DNA of 64,000 nucleotides from Rheinheimera tangshanensis (GTDB lineage: Bacteria > Pseudomonadota > Gammaproteobacteria > Enterobacterales > Alteromonadaceae), in NCBI RefSeq assembly GCF_014645135.1, contig NZ_BMLH01000002.1, positions 310,001-374,000 of the forward strand, read 5' to 3'. Both the position numbers and the translations under genes were made by a program. The notes beneath the pieces were generated by a model. It worked only from the letters and a program-made list of their open reading frames with translations. It did not search any database and was not told the DNA's origin. This document shows positions 25,990 to 34,666 of the stretch, in pieces; the stretch's first letter is position 1, and the number at the start of each line of letters is the position of its first letter.

Positions 25990-28404
25990 ATGTATATTCA
26001 AAAAAAAATAAAGACTGTTTTGGTATTTTTCCTGCTGCTCGCCAGTCATTTTGTACAGGCAGCTATTTATCAGTCTCATCACTTACAAGGTAATCAGTTG
26101 CAGCTTCAAACTGATGAATACTCAGTGGTTTTGAGCTTTAAAAGTGAAGGCAGCGTCGAAGTGGTGTATCAGAAAGCGGGTCTGAAACAACTGCCTTCTT
26201 TTGCTTTGGCTGCGCCAGAACAACAGCTTGCCGCTACGCTGAGTGAGCAACCGCAGCAGCTTGAGTTTGCCAGCAAAGATCTGAAAGTGCGTATCGATAA
26301 AGCGCCTTTCCGGTTGAGTTACTACCGTGGCAATGAACTGGTTCTGGCCGAAGAACAAGGTTTTTTTGCCCATGAGACCTTACGTGGTTTTCGCTTTGCG
26401 CTGCAGGACGACGAAAAGTTGTTAGGCACAGGTCAGCGGGTTGTCGGCATGGACAGACGTGGTCAGCGTTTGCCTTTGTATAACAAGGCCAGTTATGGCT
26501 ACACCACAGAAGCGCAGCAGATGTATTTTGGTTTACCTGCCGTGCTGTCGAGCAAAAAATATCTGGTGTTGTTTGATAACAGCGCCAGTGGTTTTGTTGA
26601 CTTAGGTAAAACTGAAAAAGACGTGTTGCAATTTGAAGCTGCCGCAGGCCGCACCTCTTACATAGTGATGGCGGCAGCTACTTATCCAAAGTTGATCGAG
26701 CAGTATGTCACTGTGACTGGCAAGCAACCTCTGCCACCGCGCTGGGCTTTTGGCAACTTCGCCTCGCGTTTTGGTTATCGCACCGAAGCCGAAACTCGCG
26801 CCATAGTGGATAAATTTGCATCTGAAGACTTTCCGCTGGATGCCGTGGTATTGGATTTGTACTGGTTTGGGCCTGATATTCAGGGCCATATGGGTAACTT
26901 AGCCTGGGATAAAAAAGCCTTTCCCAACCCTAAAGGCATGATCAGCGATTTTAAAGCCAAAGGCGTAAACACTATTCTGATCACCGAGCCTTTTGTTCTC
27001 AGCACGTCTAAACGCTGGGATGAAGCGGTTCAAGCCAATGCATTAGCCCAGGATTTAGCGGGTAAGGCGAAAACCTTTGATTTTTATTTTGGTAACACGG
27101 GTTTAGTCGATGTGTTTTCAACACAAGGCACGGCCTGGTTTGAGGGGATTTACAACGAACTGGCTGATTATGGTGTGGCAGGATGGTGGGGTGATTTAGG
27201 CGAACCTGAAGTACATCCATCAGATACGATTCATAGCATAGGCACAGCCGATGAAATCCATAATGCCTATGGTCATAGGTGGGCTGAACTGTTGTATCAA
27301 AATCGTTTAGCTCAGCAGCCAACACAGCGCCCTATGATCATGATGCGCTCTGGTTTTGCTGGTTCACAACGTTTTGGCATGATCCCCTGGACTGGTGATG
27401 TCAGTCGCAGCTGGGATGGTTTAAAGCCGCAGGTGGAATTGTCACTGCAAATGGGCTTATTGGGGATGGCCTATACCCATTCTGACTTAGGTGGCTTTGC
27501 CGGTGGCGAAGTCTTTGATAAAGAAATGTATATTCGCTGGTTACAGTACGGTGTGTTCCAACCTGTGTATCGTCCTCATGCACAAGAGCAAATAGCGCCA
27601 GAGCCTGTGCTGCACGATAAAGAAACCAAAGACATTCTGCGTGAGTACGTGAAATTACGTTACCGCATGTTGCCTTACAACTATACGCTGGCCTATCAAA
27701 ACAGCAGCACTGGTATGCCGCTGATGCGCCCGCTGTTTTTTGAGAACGAAGCAGACACCAGCCTGATTGCCAACAAAGACAGCTACTTATGGGGGGATGC
27801 TTTTTTAGTGACTCCGGTCACTGCTGCTGGGGTTAAGTCTGTCTCTGTAAAGTTGCCTCAAGGCGCCTGGTTTGATTACTGGACCGGTAAAGTCTATCAG
27901 GGCGGCCAGACTATTCAGCAACCGACCGATTTAACCACCTTGCCTGTACTGGTTCGGGCTGGTTCTTTTGTGCCTATGGTACCTGTGGTACAAAGTTTAA
28001 AAGACTACAGCAGCCGCCAGTTGGAACTGCATTATTACCACGACCAATCCGTGACTACAGCCAGAGGTCAAATGTATGAAGATGACGGTGTATCGCCTGA
28101 CGCCTTACAAAGCCGTCAGTATGAGCTGCTGAGCTTTAGCGCTATGGCGAACCATAATAACCTGACGCTGGAGCTGAACCGCACAGGTTTAGGTTATGCC
28201 GGTATGCCAAAACAACGTGAGGTTACACTGGTTGTCCATCAATGGGGGAAGCCTGCGAAAGTGCTGGTCGGTAGCCAAAGCTTGAAATGGGTCAATTCGG
28301 AATCAGAGCTGGTCGCGGGGGCTGCCTGGTTTGATGAGGCTAAGCAGCAAGTGCGGGTGAAACTAAACTGGGAGCAGGTCAAACTGAAGGTGGCATTACA
28401 ATGA
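25990..28404 (+). CDS. GH31 alpha-glucosidase, exported
   Basis: 804-aa glycoside hydrolase family 31 enzyme that removes glucose from maltooligosaccharides. A signal peptide (TVLVFFLLLASHFVQAA) directs it to the periplasm. An N-terminal beta-sandwich (to about residue 240) precedes the (beta/alpha)8 barrel. The catalytic nucleophile is Asp402 in WWGDLGEPE and the general acid is Asp470 in WTGDVSRSW. The barrel signature VVLDLYWFGPDIQG lies near 285. C-terminal beta domains follow. The stop overlaps the next start (ATGA), so it is translationally coupled to the GH13 gene and works with it on the same substrate. Specificity within GH31 (maltose versus other alpha-glucosides) is inferred from context. 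Confidence 0.94.
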   Translation: MYIQKKIKTVLVFFLLLASHFVQAAIYQSHHLQGNQLQLQTDEYSVVLSFKSEGSVEVVYQKAGLKQLPSFALAAPEQQLAATLSEQPQQLEFASKDLKVRIDKAPFRLSYYRGNELVLAEEQGFFAHETLRGFRFALQDDEKLLGTGQRVVGMDRRGQRLPLYNKASYGYTTEAQQMYFGLPAVLSSKKYLVLFDNSASGFVDLGKTEKDVLQFEAAAGRTSYIVMAAATYPKLIEQYVTVTGKQPLPPRWAFGNFASRFGYRTEAETRAIVDKFASEDFPLDAVVLDLYWFGPDIQGHMGNLAWDKKAFPNPKGMISDFKAKGVNTILITEPFVLSTSKRWDEAVQANALAQDLAGKAKTFDFYFGNTGLVDVFSTQGTAWFEGIYNELADYGVAGWWGDLGEPEVHPSDTIHSIGTADEIHNAYGHRWAELLYQNRLAQQPTQRPMIMMRSGFAGSQRFGMIPWTGDVSRSWDGLKPQVELSLQMGLLGMAYTHSDLGGFAGGEVFDKEMYIRWLQYGVFQPVYRPHAQEQIAPEPVLHDKETKDILREYVKLRYRMLPYNYTLAYQNSSTGMPLMRPLFFENEADTSLIANKDSYLWGDAFLVTPVTAAGVKSVSVKLPQGAWFDYWTGKVYQGGQTIQQPTDLTTLPVLVRAGSFVPMVPVVQSLKDYSSRQLELHYYHDQSVTTARGQMYEDDGVSPDALQSRQYELLSFSAMANHNNLTLELNRTGLGYAGMPKQREVTLVVHQWGKPAKVLVGSQSLKWVNSESELVAGAAWFDEAKQQVRVKLNWEQVKLKVALQ

Positions 28405-30254
28405 AAACGAGTTATTCGATAGAGGCAGTACTGCTGAGCCTGATTATGCTGGCTCCTGCAATTCAGGCAACTCAAATCCAGCATTTGGAACCAGCCTTTT
28501 GGTGGGCTGGAATGAAAGAGCCTAAGCTGCAACTGATGGTGCATGCCAAAGGGATTCAGCACGCTCAAGTGCTGCTGAATTATCCGGGAGTCAAACTTAC
28601 TGGGCTGCAAAAAGTAGAAAATCCCAATTATCTGTTTGTCGATTTAGAGTTAAGCCCTGATGTGAAACCCGGCAGTTTTGAGCTGGTATTTACAGACAGA
28701 GGCAAAGTGCTGGCGCGGCATAACTACAACTTATTGGCTCGTCAGCCAGGCTCGGCACAGCGTCAGGGTTTTCGCCAGAGTGATCTGATTTACCTTATAA
28801 CCCCCGATCGCTTTGTCAACGGCGACAGCTCTAATGACGAAGTCAAAGGTTTAAGCGAAGGACTCAACAGAGCCAACCCCGGCGGCCGGCATGGTGGTGA
28901 TATTGCCGGTATGCAACAAGCCTTACCTTATCTGCAGCAACTGGGCGTGACACAAATATGGCCTCAGCCGCTGACGGAAAATAACAGCCCGGCTTATTCC
29001 TATCATGGTTACGCCGCGACCGATCTGTACAAGATAGACCCGCGCTTTGGCAGCAACAGTGATTATAAAAACTTTGTGGCAGAAGCCAAAAAGCTCGGTA
29101 TAGGTATTATTCAGGATATAGTGGTGAATCATATCGGCTCGAATCATTGGTGGATCAAAGACTTACCTGAACAAAGCTGGCTGAACTATAACGCGAGTTT
29201 TCACCCGACTAATCATGCCCGCACTACAGTGCAGGATCCGTACGCTGCAAAAGTCGATGCCAAAGCTTTTGTCGACGGCTGGTTTGTCGAGAGCATGCCG
29301 GATTTAAATCAGCGTCATCCACTGTTAGCGACTTATCTGATCCAAAACTCTGTCTGGTGGGTGGAGTATGCTCAGTTGTCCGGTATTCGCGAAGATACCT
29401 ATTCTTACGCAGACAAAGATTTTTTGACGGCCTGGTCTAAACGCCTGATGAGCGAGTACCCCAATTTTAATATTGTCGGTGAAGAGTGGAGTGCGAATCC
29501 TGTCGTGGTGTCGTACTGGCAGAAGGGCAAACAGAATGCCGATGGTTACCAGTCCTTTACACCCAGCATGATGGATTTTCCGTTGTATTACGCTTTGCTG
29601 GCGGCGCTGACCGAAGACGAAGCCTGGGATAAAGGTTGGATCAAACTTTATGAAGCTTTGGGCAATGATGTGATTTATCCGGATCCAACCAACTTAGTGC
29701 TGTTTGAAGGCAATCACGACACTGCTCGTTTGTTCTCTTTGTTAAATGAGGACAGAGACTTGTATCAAATGGCGATGATCTACCTGCTGACAGCACCACG
29801 CATTCCACAGCTGTATTACGGTACTGAAATTTTAAAACAAAGCCCAAAACAACGGGATGACGGTTTAGTTCGCAGTGATTTTCCGGGCGGTTGGGCTGGT
29901 GATGCTATGAATGCTTTTACTGGTAAAGGTTTAACTAAAGCCCAGCTACAGGCGCAACAACTGGTAAAAACGCTGGCGAATTACCGCAAAAACACTACTG
30001 TGTTGCAGCAAGGACAGATGAAACATTTTAGTCCACTAGACGGTCTTTATAGTTATGTCCGTTATCAGGATAACAAGCAGGTCTGGGTGTTTTTTAATAA
30101 AAATACCGCAGCCAAAACTGTAGATCTCAGTCGTTATTCTGAGTTGATGCCAGCCAATGCCCGTTTTACTGATGTGCTGACAGGCAAAACAATCAGCACC
30201 AAAGGCAAGCTGGAATTGCCGGCGCGCGGCAGCCTGATGCTGGAGCTTCAATAA
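28401..30254 (+). CDS. GH13 cyclomaltodextrinase/neopullulanase-type alpha-amylase, exported
   Basis: 617-aa alpha-amylase-family enzyme resembling SusA-type neopullulanases. A signal peptide ends at about residue 24 (LMLAPAIQA). An N-terminal cyclomaltodextrinase beta domain (about 26-115) is followed by the catalytic barrel with VNHIGSNHWW, nucleophile Asp332 in GIREDTYSY, acid/base Glu361 in IVGEEWS and stabilising Asp440 in GNHDTAR. A small C-terminal beta domain ends the protein. It would cut maltodextrins or cyclodextrins imported by the TonB receptor, with GH31 finishing to glucose or maltose for the MFS permease. Its start overlaps the GH31 stop and its 3' end overlaps the convergent DCC gene by 7 nt. 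Confidence 0.94.
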   Translation: MKTSYSIEAVLLSLIMLAPAIQATQIQHLEPAFWWAGMKEPKLQLMVHAKGIQHAQVLLNYPGVKLTGLQKVENPNYLFVDLELSPDVKPGSFELVFTDRGKVLARHNYNLLARQPGSAQRQGFRQSDLIYLITPDRFVNGDSSNDEVKGLSEGLNRANPGGRHGGDIAGMQQALPYLQQLGVTQIWPQPLTENNSPAYSYHGYAATDLYKIDPRFGSNSDYKNFVAEAKKLGIGIIQDIVVNHIGSNHWWIKDLPEQSWLNYNASFHPTNHARTTVQDPYAAKVDAKAFVDGWFVESMPDLNQRHPLLATYLIQNSVWWVEYAQLSGIREDTYSYADKDFLTAWSKRLMSEYPNFNIVGEEWSANPVVVSYWQKGKQNADGYQSFTPSMMDFPLYYALLAALTEDEAWDKGWIKLYEALGNDVIYPDPTNLVLFEGNHDTARLFSLLNEDRDLYQMAMIYLLTAPRIPQLYYGTEILKQSPKQRDDGLVRSDFPGGWAGDAMNAFTGKGLTKAQLQAQQLVKTLANYRKNTTVLQQGQMKHFSPLDGLYSYVRYQDNKQVWVFFNKNTAAKTVDLSRYSELMPANARFTDVLTGKTISTKGKLELPARGSLMLELQ

Positions 30255-30649
30255 GGCAAAGGCGGAATTTTCAGCAGCTTTAACAGCAGGTTACGGCCAA
30301 AGCGCAGCAGTGGATAACTGAAGCGGGCCCGGCTTGCTGACTGAAACCAATACAACCAGAGTTTGTTGCGCCAACTGCTTTCGTTCAGTGACGCCAGCAA
30401 TTGCAGCACCTCTGGTCCCTTTAACCAGCGTCCATCCACGCGCAATAACATATTCTGGTTGATGATCAGCCTCTGGTGTTGCAACTCAGCCAATAACAAC
30501 GGCGCTTGTTCAGCTAAGTCTCGTGCGTTGAATAGGCTAAGCTCACCAAAGTGTTGTTGCAGGCGCTGGGCAGCGGCGAAGTTTCGGCATAAAGGACAAT
30601 CGCCATCGTAAATAAGTAACAGCTGCTGCATAAAGTGCCTCGTGATCAA
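30248..30649 (-). CDS. DCC-family thiol-disulfide oxidoreductase (DUF393)
   Basis: 133-aa thioredoxin-like protein of the DCC/DUF393 family, named for the N-terminal motif YDGDCPLC (residues 14-21) with a CxxC pair that is probably redox-active. The family often carries a later LFxAR motif, seen here as LFNARDLAEQ. The rest is helical with basic residues, and no signal peptide is seen. Biological role is poorly known. It is convergent with the GH13 gene, overlapping by 7 nt, and unrelated to the sugar locus by function. Confidence 0.9.
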   Translation of the reverse strand: MITRHFMQQLLLIYDGDCPLCRNFAAAQRLQQHFGELSLFNARDLAEQAPLLLAELQHQRLIINQNMLLRVDGRWLKGPEVLQLLASLNESSWRNKLWLYWFQSASRARFSYPLLRFGRNLLLKLLKIPPLPY

Positions 30650-30786
30650 AACAGCTACTTTAACGGAATATAACGGAGCGCGGATCTCTGGCTATAAAAT
30701 AGCTGCTTTTAAGTGGCGAAACAGCGCTATGGGGTTAAACTAGTAAGTAGTTTAATTTCTGGCCGCCAGTCCAGATGGAGTTTTTT

Positions 30787-31641
30787 ATGATTAGTAACCT
30801 TACTTCCGGCTTTATTCCTTCAGCTCCTACACTGAATCCAGTCAGCAGCTCCTCTGCAAGTCCCGCCAATACAGCAAGTGCGGAGTCTCCCGGCAAAAAA
30901 GCAGAACTGGAATTTCGGGCAGGGCGCAATGCTGCTAAAGATTATTCGGCAGTGCAACAAAGCTTAGCCAAAGGCAAAGGCGCAGTAGAAACTGCTCAGG
31001 CGGCAACCAGTGACATCAAAGAATCGCTGGTGAAAGTGCGTGAAGTCGCAACTCAGTTAGCTGATGATTCTCTGGCAGCCCCGCAGCGCGAGAAACTTCA
31101 AAAAGAATATTCGGCTCTGCGCTCTGGTATTGAAAAATCATTAGAAGGGGCCAGCTATAAAGGTGCTGACGGTGGCAAGGGGGTGAATTTACTGACCGAC
31201 AAAGACAGTACTAAAGTGACTATCAATAGTTATGGCAGTCAGTCTGAGCTTAGCAGCAGTAAGCTGGATAAAAGTCTGGGTTTACCAGAGAAAATTGGTT
31301 CTGCATCAGAAGCCCGTGAACTATTAAATGGCAAAGAAGGTAAAACCAGTGTATTGGCCGCAGCAGAGAAGTCTGTCAATGAAAGCTCCGAACGTTTAGC
31401 CAAAGAAGATCAAAAACTGAAAAGCCGGTTAGAGACAGCAACAGCGGTCAGTAAAGCCGCCGCTAGTCTTGAATCCGAGCGTACTGGTGGCCGCAGTGCT
31501 TCCCGTGCTGCGCCTGATGAAGAAAGCAGAGCTGCATTATTAAAACAGGCTGAGGAAACCCGTCAGCAGTTAAAGCAACAAACTCTTGGGTTGGGCAATA
31601 AAGAGCAAGGCGCACGTTCTTTACTGAGTTTGTTCAGTTAA
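30787..31641 (+). CDS. Flagellin-like secreted protein (orphan)
   Basis: 284 aa from ATG 30787, chosen because GGAG at 30777-30780 is 6 nt upstream; the upstream in-frame start at 30775 overlaps that site. Residues about 50-136 look like the flagellin N-terminal helical domain: AQAATSDIKESLVKVREVATQLADD, then a QKEYSALRSGIEKSLEGASYKG segment ending VNLL. The C-terminus (about 250-284) resembles the flagellin C-terminal helix and its LLSLF end. The first 45 residues are Ser/Ala/Pro-rich, unlike a true filament flagellin. There is no cleavable signal, as expected for flagellar type III export. No flagellar genes are nearby except the FlaF-like gene 9 nt downstream. Confidence 0.68.
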   Translation: MISNLTSGFIPSAPTLNPVSSSSASPANTASAESPGKKAELEFRAGRNAAKDYSAVQQSLAKGKGAVETAQAATSDIKESLVKVREVATQLADDSLAAPQREKLQKEYSALRSGIEKSLEGASYKGADGGKGVNLLTDKDSTKVTINSYGSQSELSSSKLDKSLGLPEKIGSASEARELLNGKEGKTSVLAAAEKSVNESSERLAKEDQKLKSRLETATAVSKAAASLESERTGGRSASRAAPDEESRAALLKQAEETRQQLKQQTLGLGNKEQGARSLLSLFS

Positions 31642-31650
31642 GTCTGTCTG

Positions 31651-31992
31651 ATGCGCAGTCCACTGGATGTATATCGTACGACCCGTCTCTTAGCGTCGAA
31701 CACTAAAGCCCTTGAAGCTCAGGTGTTTCGTCGTGTTTTGTATCAGCTTGAAACAGCGACCCAGATTTCCGGACTTGAGCAAGCCAAAGCTCTGGCTGAT
31801 TTGCGGCTGCTTTGGGTAACTGTATTGGGGTTAGTGACGGACCCGGATAACCATTTATCCTTGTCTGTGCAGAAGAGTCTGGAGCAGTTGTCTCAGGCGG
31901 TGCTGGCCGAACTGGATTTACCTGCTGCCGAGCAGAACAAGAGTTGGTTGATTGAGGTGACCACTCAGATCGCTGAGGGTCTGGAGGGCTGA
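31651..31992 (+). CDS. FlaF-like protein
   Basis: 113-aa helical protein whose layout follows the FlaF family: an N-terminal YRTTRLLA helix, a central ALADLRLLWVTVL segment (about residues 47-59, with conserved Leu-Trp), DPDNHLS at 64-70, a SLEQLSQAVLAEL helix, and a C-terminal LIEVTTQIAEGL. In Caulobacter FlaF is needed for flagellin secretion. Here it directly follows a flagellin-like gene, 9 nt after its stop, which supports the assignment. The ribosome-binding site is weak, suggesting coupling to the upstream gene. Assignment is by remembered family pattern and was not searched. Confidence 0.6.
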   Translation: MRSPLDVYRTTRLLASNTKALEAQVFRRVLYQLETATQISGLEQAKALADLRLLWVTVLGLVTDPDNHLSLSVQKSLEQLSQAVLAELDLPAAEQNKSWLIEVTTQIAEGLEG

Positions 31993-32113
31993 TCTAGAGC
32001 AGCTCTCTGCATTGTTTGGTCTGGTTTGATCTGCTGCTAGTCGCAGTCAAAATCTTAAGGCTGGACAATACTCTTGTTTTCTTTACACTGGATTTGCGTA
32101 AAAACCAAATAAC

Positions 32114-32240
32114 TATACCCAAAGTAATTGGAGTTGCAGGGAGGCGACAAGAGCGTGAGACCCTAGGAGCATAGTGTCCTATGTGACTGGGGCTAGAGCT
32201 CGCAGTCAACAACGCTGTAGCTTCAAGTACGAAGGGAATA
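32114..32240 (+). repeat. Dispersed ~126-bp repeat, full single copy
   Basis: Starts TATACCCAAAGTAATTGGAG and ends CTTCAAGTACGAAGGGAATA, with the internal AGGCGACAAG, AGGAGCATAG and CAGTCAACAACGCTG blocks of the family. It ends 21 bp before the start of the M13 peptidase gene, immediately ahead of its AGGAAGAAG ribosome-binding site, so it forms part of that gene's 5' region. Confidence 0.88.
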
Positions 32241-32261
32241 AAATCAATTCCAGGAAGAAGC

Positions 32262-34331
32262 ATGTTAAAAAAATCTACTCTGGCCCTTGCCGTGCTGGTT
32301 GCACTGGCTGGCTGTGAAAAAGCTCAAACTCCAACGCAATCCACTGATACAGCCCCTGCTGCTGTCGCTGAAGTGAAAACATTAACCTCCGGCATTGAGC
32401 TGTCTAATATGGATACCAGCGTGAAGCCGCAGCAGGACTTTTTCCGTTATGTAAACGGTAACTGGCTGGCGAAGACTGAAATTCCGGCGGATAAAGGTCG
32501 CTGGGGTAGTTTTGACGAGCTACGTGAAAATGCCGATAAACAAGTACTGGCTATAGTGCAGGAACTGGCAGCAAAAACTGCTGAACCTGGTTCTGATACT
32601 CAGAAAATTGCTGATTTCTATCGCTCTTATATGGACACTGCCACTCTGGATAACCTGGGTCTTGAGCCGTTAAAAGCTGACTTTGCGAAAGTGGATGCTT
32701 TAACTTCCCATGCTGACTTAGCTAAACTTTGGGGCGAATTACAGGCCTATCGTACTGGTACGCCGGTGGTGCTTTTTGTGGGCCAGGATCAGAAAGCTTC
32801 TGAGCAATATATTACGCTCGCCAACCAGTCAGGTTTGGGCATGCCGGATCGCGACTACTATCTGAATACTGATGAAAAGTCGAAAGAAATTCAGCAGAAG
32901 TATCAGGCTTATATCACGAAAGTGGCACAACTGGCGGGTTGGGCTGATCCGGCTAAAGTGGCGACCACAGTTTATGCTATTGAAAGCAAACTGGCTCAGG
33001 CGCAGTGGAGCAGGGTGAAAAACCGCGATCGTAATGCCACTTATAACAAGCTGACTCTGGCGCAATTGGCTGAAACCGCGCCGGGTTTTGATTGGGCTGC
33101 GTTATTGGGCGCCGCTAAACTTGCTGATGTGAAAGAGGTGGTCGTACGTCAACCGACTTATCTGACGGCTTTTGCCAAATTACAAAGCGAAATTCCGCTT
33201 GCAGACTGGCAGACTTATTTAAAATTCCATATGGTTCGTGCAAGCAGTGAGTTACTGGCCAGTAGTTTTGATCAGGCTAGTTTTGAATTCTACGGCAAAA
33301 CCTTGTCTGGTTTGGAAGCGCAGCGTGAGCGTGAAAAACGAGCTGTGGCTGCGTTGGAAGATTCTTTAGGCTTTATGCTGGGCAAGATGTACGTGGAGCG
33401 TCACTTCAAGCCTGAAGCAAAAGAGCGCATGGATCAAATGATTAAAAACATGCGGGTTGCCTTTAAAGAAGCTATTGATGGACTGGAGTGGATGAGCCCG
33501 GAAACGAAAAAAGCGGCTCAGGAAAAATTGGCTAAATTTAACGCTAAAATTGGCTACCCTGATGTATGGCGTGACTACAGCTGTTTAGAGGTCAAAGCAG
33601 GAGACTTGCTGGGTAATATGCGCCGCAGTGGTCAATGTGAGTTTGACCGTATGGTGGCAAAATTAGGTCAACCTGTAGATCGGACTGAATGGGGTATGAC
33701 ACCTCAGACCGTCAATGCGTATTACAGCTCGACCATGAACGAAATTGTGTTCCCTGCCGCTATTCTGCAGCCACCGTTTTTTAACGTGAATGCAGATGAT
33801 GCCGTCAACTATGGGGCTATTGGTGGTGTTATTGGCCATGAAATTACCCACGGCTTTGACGATCAGGGTCGCCGTTCAGATGGTAATGGTAATTTAACGG
33901 ACTGGTGGCAAGCTACGGATGCTGAGCAATTCCAGAAACGTGCTCAGTTGATGATTGACCAGTACAGTGCGTTTAACCCTATTGATGATTTAAAACTGCA
34001 GGGCGCTTTGGGTTTAGGTGAAAACATCGCCGACTTGGGTGGCTTAACTGTTGCGTTTAAAGCTTACCAAACTTCATTGCAAGGCAAACCTGCTGCAGTG
34101 ATCGATGGTTTTAGCGGTGATCAACGCTTCTTTATGGGCTGGTCTCAGGTCTGGCGTATTAAGTTCCGTGATGCCTCTTTGCGTCAGCAAGTGATCACTG
34201 GTCCTCACTCTCCGGGCATGTATCGTGTGCTGGGTGTGCTGTCGAATATGCCTGAGTTTTATCAGACTTTTGATGTGAAACCTGGTGATGGTATGTACCG
34301 TGATGATGCGGTTCGTGTCAAAATCTGGTAA
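32262..34331 (+). CDS. pepO: M13-family zinc metallopeptidase (PepO/neprilysin-like), lipoprotein
   Basis: 689-aa M13 endopeptidase. A lipoprotein signal ends in the lipobox LAGC (Cys about residue 18), so the enzyme is exported and lipid-anchored. The N-terminal M13 domain has the conserved QDFFRYVNGNWL block. The catalytic domain has the zinc motif HEITH (His526, Glu527, His530), the third ligand Glu587 in GENIADLGG, the NAYYSSTMNEIVFPA block, and the C-terminal HSPGMYRV and VW/IW end typical of neprilysins. It probably degrades peptides in the periplasm. The gene is alone, ended by a terminator at 34351-34374, with a repeat copy immediately upstream. Confidence 0.94.
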   Translation: MLKKSTLALAVLVALAGCEKAQTPTQSTDTAPAAVAEVKTLTSGIELSNMDTSVKPQQDFFRYVNGNWLAKTEIPADKGRWGSFDELRENADKQVLAIVQELAAKTAEPGSDTQKIADFYRSYMDTATLDNLGLEPLKADFAKVDALTSHADLAKLWGELQAYRTGTPVVLFVGQDQKASEQYITLANQSGLGMPDRDYYLNTDEKSKEIQQKYQAYITKVAQLAGWADPAKVATTVYAIESKLAQAQWSRVKNRDRNATYNKLTLAQLAETAPGFDWAALLGAAKLADVKEVVVRQPTYLTAFAKLQSEIPLADWQTYLKFHMVRASSELLASSFDQASFEFYGKTLSGLEAQREREKRAVAALEDSLGFMLGKMYVERHFKPEAKERMDQMIKNMRVAFKEAIDGLEWMSPETKKAAQEKLAKFNAKIGYPDVWRDYSCLEVKAGDLLGNMRRSGQCEFDRMVAKLGQPVDRTEWGMTPQTVNAYYSSTMNEIVFPAAILQPPFFNVNADDAVNYGAIGGVIGHEITHGFDDQGRRSDGNGNLTDWWQATDAEQFQKRAQLMIDQYSAFNPIDDLKLQGALGLGENIADLGGLTVAFKAYQTSLQGKPAAVIDGFSGDQRFFMGWSQVWRIKFRDASLRQQVITGPHSPGMYRVLGVLSNMPEFYQTFDVKPGDGMYRDDAVRVKIW

Positions 34332-34350
34332 CAACGCAAAATCAAAGCCG

Positions 34351-34374
34351 AAGGACGCTTTTTAGCGTCCTTTT
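34351..34374 (+). terminator. Intrinsic terminator after the M13 peptidase gene
   Basis: AAGGACGCT (34351-34359) pairs with AGCGTCCTT (34364-34372) around TTTT, followed by T-rich sequence, 20 bp past the stop. Confidence 0.9.
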
Positions 34375-34666
34375 ACTTTTCTGTCAGGCAGGGCATAGTA
34401 AGCAAGCACCGCTGAATAAATGCAGTTCAGGGCCTGATCTGAATACGTATTCATCTTGTTGTACAGCATGCATCACTGTTCTAATCGGGCACCCTATAAA
34501 AGTAAGTTCGGCCACTGATAAAGGCTGACCACCAGATCCGGGATAAAGGTTTGTAGACCAGAAGCCAAAGTGCTTTCCCTGAGATCGATCCTATTTTTTA
34601 ATTCAAGAGTGGCTGATAAGCGGATCTGATCCGGAATAAAGCTGCCGGACGCAACAGGACAACGAT
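34375..34666 (+). other. Upstream control region of the MFS permease gene
   Basis: About 290 bp without a gene. It contains the operator at 34440-34453, more than 200 bp upstream of the permease start, so a long 5' leader or an additional promoter is implied. No riboswitch fold was recognised. Confidence 0.55.
34440..34453. promoter_or_regulatory. Palindromic operator TGAATACGTATTCA upstream of the MFS permease
   Basis: Identical over all 14 bases to the site at 21372-21385 before the TonB receptor, with matching 3' context (ATCTTG versus ATGTTG). It lies 213 bp before the permease start. Probable LacI-family repressor site. Confidence 0.75.

Noticed and set aside
28239-28610. 123-codon minus-strand frame across the GH31/GH13 junction
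   Set aside because: It is opposite two well-supported coupled genes and has no ribosome-binding site or domain.
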